Positions 8,774 through 17,976 of a stretch of DNA of 64,000 bases are shown piece after piece (the first letter of the stretch is position 1; each line of letters starts with the position of its first letter). Origin of the DNA: Candidatus Melainabacteria bacterium (GTDB lineage Bacteria > Cyanobacteriota > Vampirovibrionia > 2-02-FULL-35-15); assembly GCA_016193285.1 (NCBI GenBank), contig JACPSL010000008.1:1-64000 (forward strand). The letters run 5' to 3'. The notes under the pieces are model-generated. The model was not told where the DNA came from and did no database searches. It saw only the letters and a program-made list of their open reading frames with translations. Made by a program: the position numbers and the translations under genes.

Positions 8774-10900
8774 TTAGATAGGTCCAAATCTATCTTTAAA
8801 CATGGTTTTGATATTGATTATTTGACTATCGATCTTGTAATAAGCCAGCAATTTTTTTAACAACTTTTCAGCTCTTTCCTTGTTATTTAGGGTGATGTAT
8901 ACAACTGTTGATTCCTTAAGGCTACTAGGATCATGCATCCTAAGTCCATATAAGTAAGAGTAATATGCAAATAATTCAAGATTATTTAGTTTTTTGTACA
9001 ATCTTTTTAGCCCAAATAAAGTTAGTGGATCATAAGGGAAATACTTAAATGATTCTTTTAAATAATATTCAGTTAGTTTTAAATCATTTGATTTGTATTC
9101 ATAAAGATCAGAAAGAGCGATATATAATATAGGACTTATTCTTTTTTTGTTTAGAGAATCTAAGAGAATTAATTCTGCTTTTTCTGAGTTTTTAGTTAGA
9201 AAAAGAATTCTATAATAAAAATCAAGAATAGTAGTATCTAAAACTTTTAAGTTTTTAGCATATGGAGAAAATGTTTTTAATGCTTTTTCAGAGTCTCCAT
9301 CTAAACTGTAATTTAAAAGAGCAAGCAGAAAATAAGATTTAGCAAGTAATGTGTTCTTGTCCAATCCATAGAATTTAATAATCTTTGGTGTCTTATCATT
9401 TTGCTTTGCCTTTTGTGTTTTTAGATTTTTAATTTCTTTTTCTAAATAACTTTTAGCTTGAGTTATGTATTTTTTTGCTTCTAAGTAAGAAATACTTTGG
9501 TTGGATATTTGTAGTGAGTTTAAGAGAGTAAATAATCTAAGACCTTTATATAAATTATTTGGTGCAGTCTTTATAGCAGAACTTAAAAATGTATCATTAT
9601 TTTGCCACTCAAATATTCTATTTAAAGTTCTTATACTATATGTAAGAACAATGAAAAAAATGATCACTGTAATTAATATTGTTTTGTTGCTTGACTTAAG
9701 ATGCTCAAATATAATGTGTGATAATCCAAATATAAAAAAGAACAGTGGTAAGTATAAATATCTCTCACTTGCTAGTGTGTATATTGGAGAAAGAATGTGA
9801 AGAAAGGGGATTAATGTAATTAAAGATGGCAGAAATATTAAAAAATAAAAACAAGTTTTTTTTCTTGCATTAAATATGGATATAGCTGTTGCAGAAAATA
9901 ATATAAGTGTAATTAGAAAACATATCATGCTATAGATTCCAAAAATCGAGTTTGATAGTTGTACATGTGCACTTTGATCTACAGATAGATTTATAGGAAG
10001 GACAGCTAACTTAAAGAAATGTATAAGTATCTGTGGTGCAAGCCAAAATATACGCTCAAAATTAACAAGCAAGTTACTTTCAGCCAAAATCCTTTTTGGT
10101 GAAAAAATAAAATAATAAATAAAAAATATAATTAGTGAGAACATTAAAGGCAAAATATCTTTTAATGCTTTTATTAATGATTGGCCAAGTGGTTTTTTGT
10201 TTTTAAAAGTATCTGTGGCAAAAAAATAAAAAAATAGTGCAACAGGTAATGTAACTGAATATTCATTTAAGAGCAAAGGGAAAAGATAAATAATAAAAAG
10301 AATTATTGAATCTTGTAAGTTAAATCCTACAGTGTTTTTATTCTTGTGAGTTATAAATATCCAGAATATAAGTAAGCACATGAAATAAGTTACAAGTGAG
10401 CCTATGTTTGTAACTAGCAGTATTGATTCTATATTTGTTGGGTGAAGTGACCAAAGGAGTGTTAATAGAGAAATAATTGTATATTTTATGGAGCTTGAAG
10501 TTTTATTGTTATAAGTGCTTACAACTTGACTTAGCAGATAAAAACAAAGGACAGTGTTAGCAAGATGTAAAATAAGTGAAAACAAATGATAAGCAAATGT
10601 AGATTTTTTAAATATAAAGAAGATGAACAAGAAAAACAATACATCAACAGGTGTTCCTCTTAAGTTTGAAATATTTGAATAGAAAGGGTTTGCAGCTTCA
10701 AAGAAATTAATTACCCCGAATTCTCTTATAAGTTCAAATATTTCTAAAAATGAACATGGGATAGGAAGCAAGGCTTCGTCAAAAACAATCTTTTCATCAT
10801 AGTGTTTCCATGGATAGTTTAAAGTGTGAAAATAAAATCCAAACACAATTAAACATGTAAAAAAAAGAAATACAAGTGGTGATTTTTTGTTGATTTGCAT
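8774..10900 (-). CDS. TMTC-like membrane glycosyltransferase with TPR tail, paralog 4
   Basis: 708 residues with D35-E36 in WKHYDEKIVFDE. The landmarks are YHLFSLILHLANTVL, LLWSLHPTNIESILL, IFWLAPQILIHFFKL, LSVDQSAHV, LASERYLYLP and RIFEWQN. The C-terminal half carries FYGLDKNTLLAKS and YLYGLRMHD inside TPR-like repeats. The nearest sibling is paralog 3. Its start lies 1 base after the stop of paralog 5, so translation is probably coupled. GT-C-type transferase activity is inferred; the sugar and acceptor cannot be read from the sequence. Confidence 0.75.
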   Translation of the reverse strand: MQINKKSPLVFLFFTCLIVFGFYFHTLNYPWKHYDEKIVFDEALLPIPCSFLEIFELIREFGVINFFEAANPFYSNISNLRGTPVDVLFFLFIFFIFKKSTFAYHLFSLILHLANTVLCFYLLSQVVSTYNNKTSSSIKYTIISLLTLLWSLHPTNIESILLVTNIGSLVTYFMCLLIFWIFITHKNKNTVGFNLQDSIILFIIYLFPLLLNEYSVTLPVALFFYFFATDTFKNKKPLGQSLIKALKDILPLMFSLIIFFIYYFIFSPKRILAESNLLVNFERIFWLAPQILIHFFKLAVLPINLSVDQSAHVQLSNSIFGIYSMICFLITLILFSATAISIFNARKKTCFYFLIFLPSLITLIPFLHILSPIYTLASERYLYLPLFFFIFGLSHIIFEHLKSSNKTILITVIIFFIVLTYSIRTLNRIFEWQNNDTFLSSAIKTAPNNLYKGLRLFTLLNSLQISNQSISYLEAKKYITQAKSYLEKEIKNLKTQKAKQNDKTPKIIKFYGLDKNTLLAKSYFLLALLNYSLDGDSEKALKTFSPYAKNLKVLDTTILDFYYRILFLTKNSEKAELILLDSLNKKRISPILYIALSDLYEYKSNDLKLTEYYLKESFKYFPYDPLTLFGLKRLYKKLNNLELFAYYSYLYGLRMHDPSSLKESTVVYITLNNKERAEKLLKKLLAYYKIDSQIINIKTMFKDRFGPI

Positions 10901-10901
10901 A

Positions 10902-13004
10902 CTAGGTGATTTTTAATTTCTTTTCTAAAAATCTAATTTTATTTAGTGATTTCTTAGCCCAGTCTTTTTTATTTGTCAGTGTAAATAAACTATATGAGGT
11001 TTTAAGATCATCAATAGAATGATGCCTTAAGCCATATACATAGGAAAAATAAGCAAGCTTGTCGTAATCCCTTTTTAATTCATATATTTTTTTCATTACA
11101 AGTAGAGTAAATGTATCGTATGGATAATATTTAAATGCATGTAAAGTTAACTTTTCAACTTCGTCTAAGGTTCCATATTTTTGTTGGATTAAATCACATA
11201 ATGGAAAAATAATGTATGTTGCATATGGATCTTTTTTATGTGCAAATCTAAGGACATTTTCAGCTTCGTTTAGCTGGTTATTATAAAAGAGTAATGAACC
11301 GTAAAATGACAAATTTGCAATACTGAATAAATTTAGATTAGATGTATATGGAGCTATGATTGTAAGTGCTCTTTTAAGATTGTTGTTTAGTGTAAAATCT
11401 ACCTGACTTAGTGTACAGGCTGCTTTAGAAAGAAGTGATGCAGGATTAAGTCCATAAACTTTTAAGATATTAGGAGTTGACGAGTCATACTCTTGTGTTT
11501 CTTTACTTAAAATTTTTATTGCTTTTTTTAAATTTAAATAAGCAAGTTTTATATATTTGGGCTCTACTTCTCTTTCTATGTATTTTGAGAATATTTTGTT
11601 TTGTGGTGTTAGTCCTTTTAGTCTAAATGCTTTATACAATGGGTTATCTGTTGCCTTAGCTGCAGAGTAATAAAGAGTAAAACTATCTCTCCAGTCTAAA
11701 GTTCTAAAGTAAGCTCTAATTGTATATGGGGCAATTATTATAAAGACTAGAATTACAGCTTTTGCAAATGTTTTATTGTTATTTGTTACTTGGAATAACC
11801 AGTGTGAAATACCAAAGGTTAGTACGAGGGTAGGGAGATATAAATATCTTTCACTACAGAGATTATATAAAGGTGCTAGCATTTGTGAAAAAGGTACCAG
11901 TGATAGAAGAAATAAAAAGAAAAATATAAAGAATGAAGGAAACGTTTTCTTTGCCTTAGATAAAGAAATCATTGCTAAAGTTACAAGAAGAAATATAAAT
12001 AATACACAAAAGATACTATAAGGATCAAAATACGACCTGCCTAAGTTAACTAAAAGGCTTTGATCAATTGAGAGCTTTATTGGCAGGAAGACTAGTTTTA
12101 TAAGATGAAATATGATTTGTGGTGCAAGCCAAAGGATTCTTTCTAAAATAAGACTAAGATTTGATTGAATACTAATATTCTTGCTGGTGTGTGAGAACAA
12201 AAAAGAGATTATAAAAATTATTACACCTAAAACAAATGGCATTGCACTTAGAAGTGATTGCTTAAAGGAGCTTAATAAGGATTTTTTATTGAAGAAATAG
12301 TTTATGGCAGTTGTGTAGCTAATAAGTATGAATGGTAACAAAAAATGGAATTCTGCAGTAAAGAGTCCTAACAAGTATAAAATAAAAATGACACTTGATC
12401 TTGGTAGTGAAAGCTTAACTAGCTTAAAGTCATTTGGGATAGCACTTAAATACAAGTAAGTGGCTAAGAGACAAAATGTGTAGCTTAAAACTATATTAGC
12501 ATTTGTAAGAAGTAAAACTGACTCTATATTTGCTGGGTGTGTAGACCAAAATATAGTAAGCAAGGATATTAAAAGCAATCTGTAAAAATTCTGTGATTGA
12601 TTTGAATTTGTGCTTTTAAAAATATTGGACGCTCTGGTAATTAATTGGAAAAGAATAACAGTGTTTATAAGGTGCAAGACAAGGCTGTATAGATGGTAGT
12701 TGAAAGGATTTTTCTTAAAGAAACACTGGATTAGCATTTGCAGGAGATTACCGAGTGGATTACAGCGTAGTGAAACAATGTTTGAGTACATTGTGTTTGT
12801 GGCCTCAAAATGATTATGTAAACCTAGAAGTGAAATTAATTCAAAAATCTCGGATAGCGAAAAGCAACTTGGAAGAAGAACTTCTTTAAATGGGATTAGT
12901 TCATCATATGCTTTAACCTTGTAAAACAATGTAGGATAAAAGAATAAAAATATAAGACCAAGGGTTAAAAATAGAAACATTAAACTTAATTTTAAATTTT
13001 TCAT
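10902..13004 (-). CDS. TMTC-like membrane glycosyltransferase with TPR tail, paralog 5
   Basis: 700 residues. The early acidic pair is present as D34-E35 (KAYDELIPFKE), but the Arg/Lys/Gln that follows it in the other paralogs is a Leu here, and the aromatic residue before it sits in a different context. The other landmarks are intact: YHLYSLVLHLINTVILF, IFWSTHPANIESVLLL, LWLAPQIIFHLIKL, LSIDQSLLV, LCSERYLYLP, RTLDWRDSF, VYGLNPASLLSKAA and YVYGLRHHS. It may therefore differ in donor or acceptor preference from its siblings, which is inference. It is part of the minus-strand cluster and follows paralog 6 by 40 bases. Confidence 0.75.
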   Translation of the reverse strand: MKNLKLSLMFLFLTLGLIFLFFYPTLFYKVKAYDELIPFKEVLLPSCFSLSEIFELISLLGLHNHFEATNTMYSNIVSLRCNPLGNLLQMLIQCFFKKNPFNYHLYSLVLHLINTVILFQLITRASNIFKSTNSNQSQNFYRLLLISLLTIFWSTHPANIESVLLLTNANIVLSYTFCLLATYLYLSAIPNDFKLVKLSLPRSSVIFILYLLGLFTAEFHFLLPFILISYTTAINYFFNKKSLLSSFKQSLLSAMPFVLGVIIFIISFLFSHTSKNISIQSNLSLILERILWLAPQIIFHLIKLVFLPIKLSIDQSLLVNLGRSYFDPYSIFCVLFIFLLVTLAMISLSKAKKTFPSFFIFFFLFLLSLVPFSQMLAPLYNLCSERYLYLPTLVLTFGISHWLFQVTNNNKTFAKAVILVFIIIAPYTIRAYFRTLDWRDSFTLYYSAAKATDNPLYKAFRLKGLTPQNKIFSKYIEREVEPKYIKLAYLNLKKAIKILSKETQEYDSSTPNILKVYGLNPASLLSKAACTLSQVDFTLNNNLKRALTIIAPYTSNLNLFSIANLSFYGSLLFYNNQLNEAENVLRFAHKKDPYATYIIFPLCDLIQQKYGTLDEVEKLTLHAFKYYPYDTFTLLVMKKIYELKRDYDKLAYFSYVYGLRHHSIDDLKTSYSLFTLTNKKDWAKKSLNKIRFLEKKLKIT

Positions 13005-13044
13005 CAGCTTACGTTCAGTTTTGATTTTAATGATTCAATATATT

Positions 13045-15135
13045 TTATATTTTTTTTTGATGAAAATATTTGCTGAGCAAAAGTAATGTTATTACATTGC
13101 CTTTATCTAAAGTCAATAATTTATCAATAATGAACTTTGCTTCATTAGGCCTATTTAAAAAGAGATATATTTGAGCAGCTCTCTGATAGGCAACTTGTGA
13201 ATGAGTCCTAAGCCCTAATAAGTATTCATATTTAGCTAGATTCAACTGATCATTTTTTAATTCACAAAGTTTTATCATTCTAAGTAGCATTCTTTTATTT
13301 GATGGATATAAGAGATAACCTTCACTGATAATTCTTTCAGCATTAATTATGTCCTTATTCTTTAAGTATAAATTACTTAGAGTGTAAATTAAAAAGGGAC
13401 TTGTAGGATACCTTTTTCTTGCAGACTCTAAAATATTAATTGCTTTTTTCTCTTGACTAGTGGCAATTAACAGTTTTGAGTATAAATTGAGCTGTGAATT
13501 GCCAGTACTTTCTAAGCTTTGATTTAAATAAGGCTCATAGAAATCTAAAATTTCTTGTGGTGATTCTTTAAAATCTTCAAATTTTATTGAAGCAATGGTA
13601 AAAGCAGCAGTGGTTATTAATGACTCTCTATCTAAGCCATAGAGTTTCAATATGTTTGAAACCCTTCCATTTTTATTAGTGTCTAATTCTGCAATAGCAT
13701 CTTTTAAGTATTTTATGCTTAACTTCATGTGTTTGTTCATTTTTTTCTTATCTATTGAGGTAAAGTAATAACCAAGAACTGAATGTACCTGCCCTTTATA
13801 CAATTTTTTTTCACTAGCGTGTAGAGCAGAGTTATATAAGGTGTAAGAGTCTTTCCAATCAAGGATTCTATAGGTAGTTCTAATACCAAAAATTAAAATA
13901 ATAACAGAAAAAATCAAAATGATGACTTTATTTTGTTTTGATATTAGTTGACAAACAGTTAAGAGCAAAATAAACAATGGAAAATAACAATATCTCTCTG
14001 CTATTAAGCAGTAGCCTGGAGAAATGATTTGTAAGAATGGAAAGAGTGAAAAGAGTAAACCATAAACGAAAATGACAGGAATGAATCTTCTATTTAGGAA
14101 CACTAAAGCAGCTGGAAAGGCAATGAGCAAAATAAGTAAGGAAAGAGCAAGAATAGGGTAAAAAGAAGATAGCTCTAATAAAATTGACTGAAATATAGAA
14201 AGTGCTTTAGGGAAGAAAAATAACTTTATAAAGTGTAAAAAAATCTGTGGTGAAATCCATAAGATTCTTTCAAGTGAAGTGCTAAATGAACCTTGACTTA
14301 AATAACTTTCTATGCCAAGTGTAAAAGCTCTGAAAATATAGTAAGAAACAAATAATACTAGTCCAAGTATATATGGAAATACTAACTCTAGAGAAGAAAC
14401 AAATGCTTTTCTTGCTGAACTTTGCTTAGGACAGATCAATGCTAGTGAAATAAAAAACAATATTGCAAAAATGATATAGCAATATTCGCTGATAAGCATG
14501 GCTATAAAAGAAAGTAGAGTAAGTAATGTTCCTTCCTTTATAGAGTTTTTGTAACTTCCATTTTCTATTTTTGTTATGATATGTAGTAAGAAACTAAAGC
14601 AGAACGTATATGTAAAAAGTGAAGGCCAATTAGTTACAAGTAATACTGTTTCAACATTAGCTGGGTGTAATGCCCACAGTAGGGAGAGAAAAGTTGCTGT
14701 AAAAGAACATATTGAAGAGTTCAAATTTTTAAGTTTGAGTAGTTTATATAGAATTAACCAGGCAAATAATGTATTAGTTAAGTGAATTAAAACTTGAAGT
14801 ATATGGTAAAAAAAATTATTTTTATTAAATAAGTAAGAAATAATGATATTTAATATTGCTCCAAATAAATTTGAGCGCAAAGTAATAATATTTGAAAACA
14901 ATGCATTCTGTGAGTCAAGGTTATAAGTAAAGGTATAAGTTTTTATTATTTCAAATAAATCGTGCAGGCTATGTGGGACAGGAAAAAGTCCTTCATTATA
15001 GACAATTCTTTCATCAAAATATTGCCAATCTCTTTTTAGTGATAAAGAATATATTAAAAATACAATTGCTACTGCTAAGGTACAAAACCAATTAGGCTTT
15101 ACTTTATTTAATTCCAAGTTTAGTTTTGAACTCAT
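13045..15135 (-). CDS. TMTC-like membrane glycosyltransferase with TPR tail, paralog 6
   Basis: 696 residues with D41-E42 in WQYFDERIVYNE. Landmarks are FYHILQVLIHLTNTLFAW, LLWALHPANVETVLLVTNW, ILWISPQIFLHFIKLFFFP, a divergent LSIFQSILL in place of LSxDQS, LIAERYCYFP and RILDWKDSY. The helical C-terminal half has LYGLDRESLITTAA and YLLGLRTHS. The start lies inside the end of paralog 7: 32 bases overlap, so the pair is probably translationally coupled. It shares AERYCYFP-type and NW segments with paralog 7, its closest relative. Confidence 0.75.
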   Translation of the reverse strand: MSSKLNLELNKVKPNWFCTLAVAIVFLIYSLSLKRDWQYFDERIVYNEGLFPVPHSLHDLFEIIKTYTFTYNLDSQNALFSNIITLRSNLFGAILNIIISYLFNKNNFFYHILQVLIHLTNTLFAWLILYKLLKLKNLNSSICSFTATFLSLLWALHPANVETVLLVTNWPSLFTYTFCFSFLLHIITKIENGSYKNSIKEGTLLTLLSFIAMLISEYCYIIFAILFFISLALICPKQSSARKAFVSSLELVFPYILGLVLFVSYYIFRAFTLGIESYLSQGSFSTSLERILWISPQIFLHFIKLFFFPKALSIFQSILLELSSFYPILALSLLILLIAFPAALVFLNRRFIPVIFVYGLLFSLFPFLQIISPGYCLIAERYCYFPLFILLLTVCQLISKQNKVIILIFSVIILIFGIRTTYRILDWKDSYTLYNSALHASEKKLYKGQVHSVLGYYFTSIDKKKMNKHMKLSIKYLKDAIAELDTNKNGRVSNILKLYGLDRESLITTAAFTIASIKFEDFKESPQEILDFYEPYLNQSLESTGNSQLNLYSKLLIATSQEKKAINILESARKRYPTSPFLIYTLSNLYLKNKDIINAERIISEGYLLYPSNKRMLLRMIKLCELKNDQLNLAKYEYLLGLRTHSQVAYQRAAQIYLFLNRPNEAKFIIDKLLTLDKGNVITLLLLSKYFHQKKI

Positions 15136-17575
15136 TAATTTTATTTTTATCCTCAGTAGTTAAGTCTTTCATTGCCTGAAACTCTTTTAAGTATTTTTTG
15201 GAATCATCAAGTTTTCCTACATGAGAGTTTACGTTTATTAAACTTAGTAAAATACTTTTAGTAACAGTTGGATCAGTATTTTTTTGGCTTTTTGCAAGAA
15301 AATATGCACTGGTTAAAGTTTGTAAGATATTCTCTCTCTTTCCTACTAAATCAAGATATCTACTTGTAAGTAAAAAAGTTATAGGATCAGCATTTCTTAG
15401 TCTTGCAAGCTTTTTTAATGCTTTATATGCAAGAGGTAGTTGGTTTAGATCTAGATAAATCTGAACTGCTCTTTGATAGCTTGATGCTGAGTGCTCCCTA
15501 AGTCCTAAAAGATAAGCAAACTTTGCTTGGTTTGGAAGATCATTTGTTTTTTCATAATATTTAAAAAGCTTATAAAGTGTTAGTACATTGTTTGGATAAA
15601 GCTTGTAAGCTCTTTGAAGAAGCTGTAGAGATTTATCGAGATTGTTTTCATAAAGTAAATAGTAATCTGCTAATGAATATATTACTGATGATGAATACGG
15701 ATATTTTTTATATGCATACTCTAAAATCTCTTTTGCTTTGTTCTGGTTATTTGTCTTAGAAAGTAAATCTGCATATAAGTTGAACTGATTCACACTTGCA
15801 AGGTGCAGCTTATTTTTTATAAATTTTTCAAAGTATTTAAGTGTTTTTTCTGCTGGTTCCTGAAAGTTGTCATGTTTAATTGTTGCAATTCCATATGCAG
15901 CTTTCATAAGGAGTGTATCGTAGTCCAAGCCGTATAGTTTTAATGTAATTGGTTGTCGTGGATATTTCTTTCTTAGTTTTTTTAATTCTTTAATTGATGT
16001 TTTAAGTTTAGTAAAAGCTTCGTTTAAAGATTTTTCCATTTGTAGTTGATTACCCATTGCACCAATGTAATCTGCAAATATTATTAATCTTTGCCCTTTA
16101 TACAATGGATTTTTTTCAACTTTTAGTGCTGATTGATATAAGGAGTATGAATTATTCCATTCTTGACTTCTGACTAATGTTCTAATTCCTAATAAAACTA
16201 GTACACAAGATAAAGTTATGGTGATATGTTTTGAATTATAAGAGACTTGGTTTTTTATTTTGAGAAAAAGTATAGAAAAAAGTATTAAAAATAGTACTGA
16301 AGAAGGGAAATAACAATATCTGTCTGCAGCCAAGCAATAAGTAGGAAGAATTACATGCAAAAATGGAAAAACCGAAAAGAAAAAAGCATAGATTAAAGGA
16401 CAGATAAAAGAGCCCCTTGTTTTTCTAAAAATTAAAAATAGAATTATCGGTGAGGTTAAAAACAAGAAATATATAGCCATACAAAGTATTGAGATTGGTT
16501 CTATTAAAGTTTTTGCTAGTGGAATTAGGTTTGATTGATATGTCGAAAGAGTAATCGGGAAAAACAATATTTTCAATAAATGAGTAAAAATTTGTGGAAC
16601 AAGCCATAAATTTCTTTCAGTAAAAACATTAAAAGCATAAAGAAAGGAAGAAGAGTTATTACTTCCGGGGAAGTTAGCTTGAAATATATTTACTAAAGGA
16701 GAATCCTCCTTACTTAAGGAAGTAATGATGTAAAAAATTATTCCTAAAAAATATGGATTTGTTTTTTTTACTGAAATCAAAAGAGCACTTTTTATGTCGT
16801 TTAGATTTTTGTAAGTGAATGAGAAAATAATGAAAAATAAGATTAAAGGTAGTGTATAAGCATACTCGGTAAAGAGCATGGTAAGAAAAAAAAGTATACT
16901 AATACCAAAAGTACTAAGCTTTGAAACGGTAAATCTGTTGCTTTCAATTAGTGAAACTTCATAGAGAATAAAACTAAAACAAAAAGTATATGTCAGCAAA
17001 GTATCCCAATTTGTTACAAGAAGAATTGCTTCAGTATTAGCACTGTGTAAGCTCCATAATAAGGTAAACAAAGAGACAAATAAATAACTGGTTTTAGAAG
17101 GGATTTCTTGTGCAATTAATTTTGCAATCTTCTTGAATATAAACCATACTAAAATTACATTTAAAAGATGTATGCTCAGTTGAAGAAGGTGATATAAGAA
17201 AGCGTTCTTTTTTAAGAAGAAAGATGTTATTAGAACCAGGATTGAAGCTAATGTATTGGAGCGTACTGTGAGATTATTTGAAAAAAAGGTATTGGTTGAC
17301 TCTATATGATAGTTTAATACAAATGATTTTATAAGCTCACTAATTTCGTCGAGTCTTGTAGGTATAGGGAATATTGTTTCATTATAGAAGACCCTTTCAT
17401 CAAAAGCTTGCCATTCTCTAAATAAAGAAAAGAAGTAAATAAATAAAGTGATAGCTATGGTAGAAAGAAGATAAATTGAATTTGTTAGATTTAAGGCTTT
17501 CCTCTTTTTGTTATTGAGAAGTTCTTTTTTTGTAAGTGATTTAGATTTTATTTGTTGCACTTTTACTAAAGACAC
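15104..17575 (-). CDS. TMTC-like membrane glycosyltransferase with TPR tail, paralog 7 (first in transcription order)
   Basis: The largest copy, 823 residues, starting with GTG at 17575; the overlapping ATG is in another frame. A Lys-rich cytoplasmic N-terminus of about 30 residues precedes the first membrane segment. The Asp-Glu pair is D59-E60 (WQAFDERVFYNE). Landmarks are YHLLQLSIHLLNVILVW, LLWSLHSANTEAILLVTNW, LWLVPQIFTHLLKI, LSTYQS, LAADRYCYFP and RSQEWNNSY, then LYGLDYDTLLMKAA and YLLGLREHS. The long TPR tail ends in a charged helix. It faces the divergent 401-base region shared with the giant secreted-protein gene, so its promoter should lie there. Confidence 0.75.
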   Translation of the reverse strand: MSLVKVQQIKSKSLTKKELLNNKKRKALNLTNSIYLLSTIAITLFIYFFSLFREWQAFDERVFYNETIFPIPTRLDEISELIKSFVLNYHIESTNTFFSNNLTVRSNTLASILVLITSFFLKKNAFLYHLLQLSIHLLNVILVWFIFKKIAKLIAQEIPSKTSYLFVSLFTLLWSLHSANTEAILLVTNWDTLLTYTFCFSFILYEVSLIESNRFTVSKLSTFGISILFFLTMLFTEYAYTLPLILFFIIFSFTYKNLNDIKSALLISVKKTNPYFLGIIFYIITSLSKEDSPLVNIFQANFPGSNNSSSFLYAFNVFTERNLWLVPQIFTHLLKILFFPITLSTYQSNLIPLAKTLIEPISILCMAIYFLFLTSPIILFLIFRKTRGSFICPLIYAFFFSVFPFLHVILPTYCLAADRYCYFPSSVLFLILFSILFLKIKNQVSYNSKHITITLSCVLVLLGIRTLVRSQEWNNSYSLYQSALKVEKNPLYKGQRLIIFADYIGAMGNQLQMEKSLNEAFTKLKTSIKELKKLRKKYPRQPITLKLYGLDYDTLLMKAAYGIATIKHDNFQEPAEKTLKYFEKFIKNKLHLASVNQFNLYADLLSKTNNQNKAKEILEYAYKKYPYSSSVIYSLADYYLLYENNLDKSLQLLQRAYKLYPNNVLTLYKLFKYYEKTNDLPNQAKFAYLLGLREHSASSYQRAVQIYLDLNQLPLAYKALKKLARLRNADPITFLLTSRYLDLVGKRENILQTLTSAYFLAKSQKNTDPTVTKSILLSLINVNSHVGKLDDSKKYLKEFQAMKDLTTEDKNKINEFKTKLGIK

Positions 17576-17607
17576 ATTAATTTTAAAACATTAGATTTTT
17601 TTGAACT

Positions 17608-17636
17608 TTGACAAATTGTTTTGAGCGGTATATCTT
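17608..17636 (+). promoter_or_regulatory. Sigma-70/SigA-type promoter for the giant secreted protein
   Basis: A perfect -35 TTGACA at 17608-17613 and a -10-like TATCTT at 17631-17636 are separated by exactly 17 bases. Initiation would be near 17643, giving a leader of about 330 bases before the ATG at 17977. It is inferred from consensus match and spacing only. Confidence 0.55.
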
Positions 17637-17642
17637 TTTTCA

Positions 17643-17660
17643 TTTAGGATTTCTCCTAAA
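17643..17660 (+). promoter_or_regulatory. 5'-terminal mRNA hairpin of the surface-protein transcript
   Basis: A perfect 7-bp stem (TTTAGGA / TCCTAAA) with a four-base loop falls where the predicted transcript would begin. A hairpin at the extreme 5' end, combined with a long leader, is a known way to stabilise abundant outer-surface mRNAs. That role is inferred here. Confidence 0.45.
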
Positions 17661-17976
17661 AGTTCTCAAAATAATATAACCCAAGTTTTTAGGAAGATTT
17701 TTTGAATCTTGAAATTCCACAAGGCATTGGCTGAAACTATTAACCCAATATAAACCGGTAATACTTTTTTGTATAAATATTTTGTGTTAAGAGGAACTTT
17801 ATGATTGTGTTTAAGTTCAAACAGACTGGTGTATTCTTAACCCTGGTGTAATTAGGTTTAAAAATTTTTGAGGTTTGATACTTAAGAATTTCAAAAATGT
17901 TTTGGCCTGAATACGAAGTTATGTATAAGTTAAGAAATTTAATTCAAAGTAAAGAAAAAAAAAGGAGTAGAAATTA

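Larger units (their letters stand above)
17576..17976. other. Divergent intergenic region between glycosyltransferase cluster and surface-protein gene
   Basis: 401 bases without a convincing gene. It holds a good plus-strand promoter and a hairpin near its left end (listed separately) and an untranslated leader of over 300 bases before the surface-protein start. I see no clear minus-strand promoter for the glycosyltransferase operon, although the region is AT-rich enough to contain one. No riboswitch was recognised. Confidence 0.7.
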
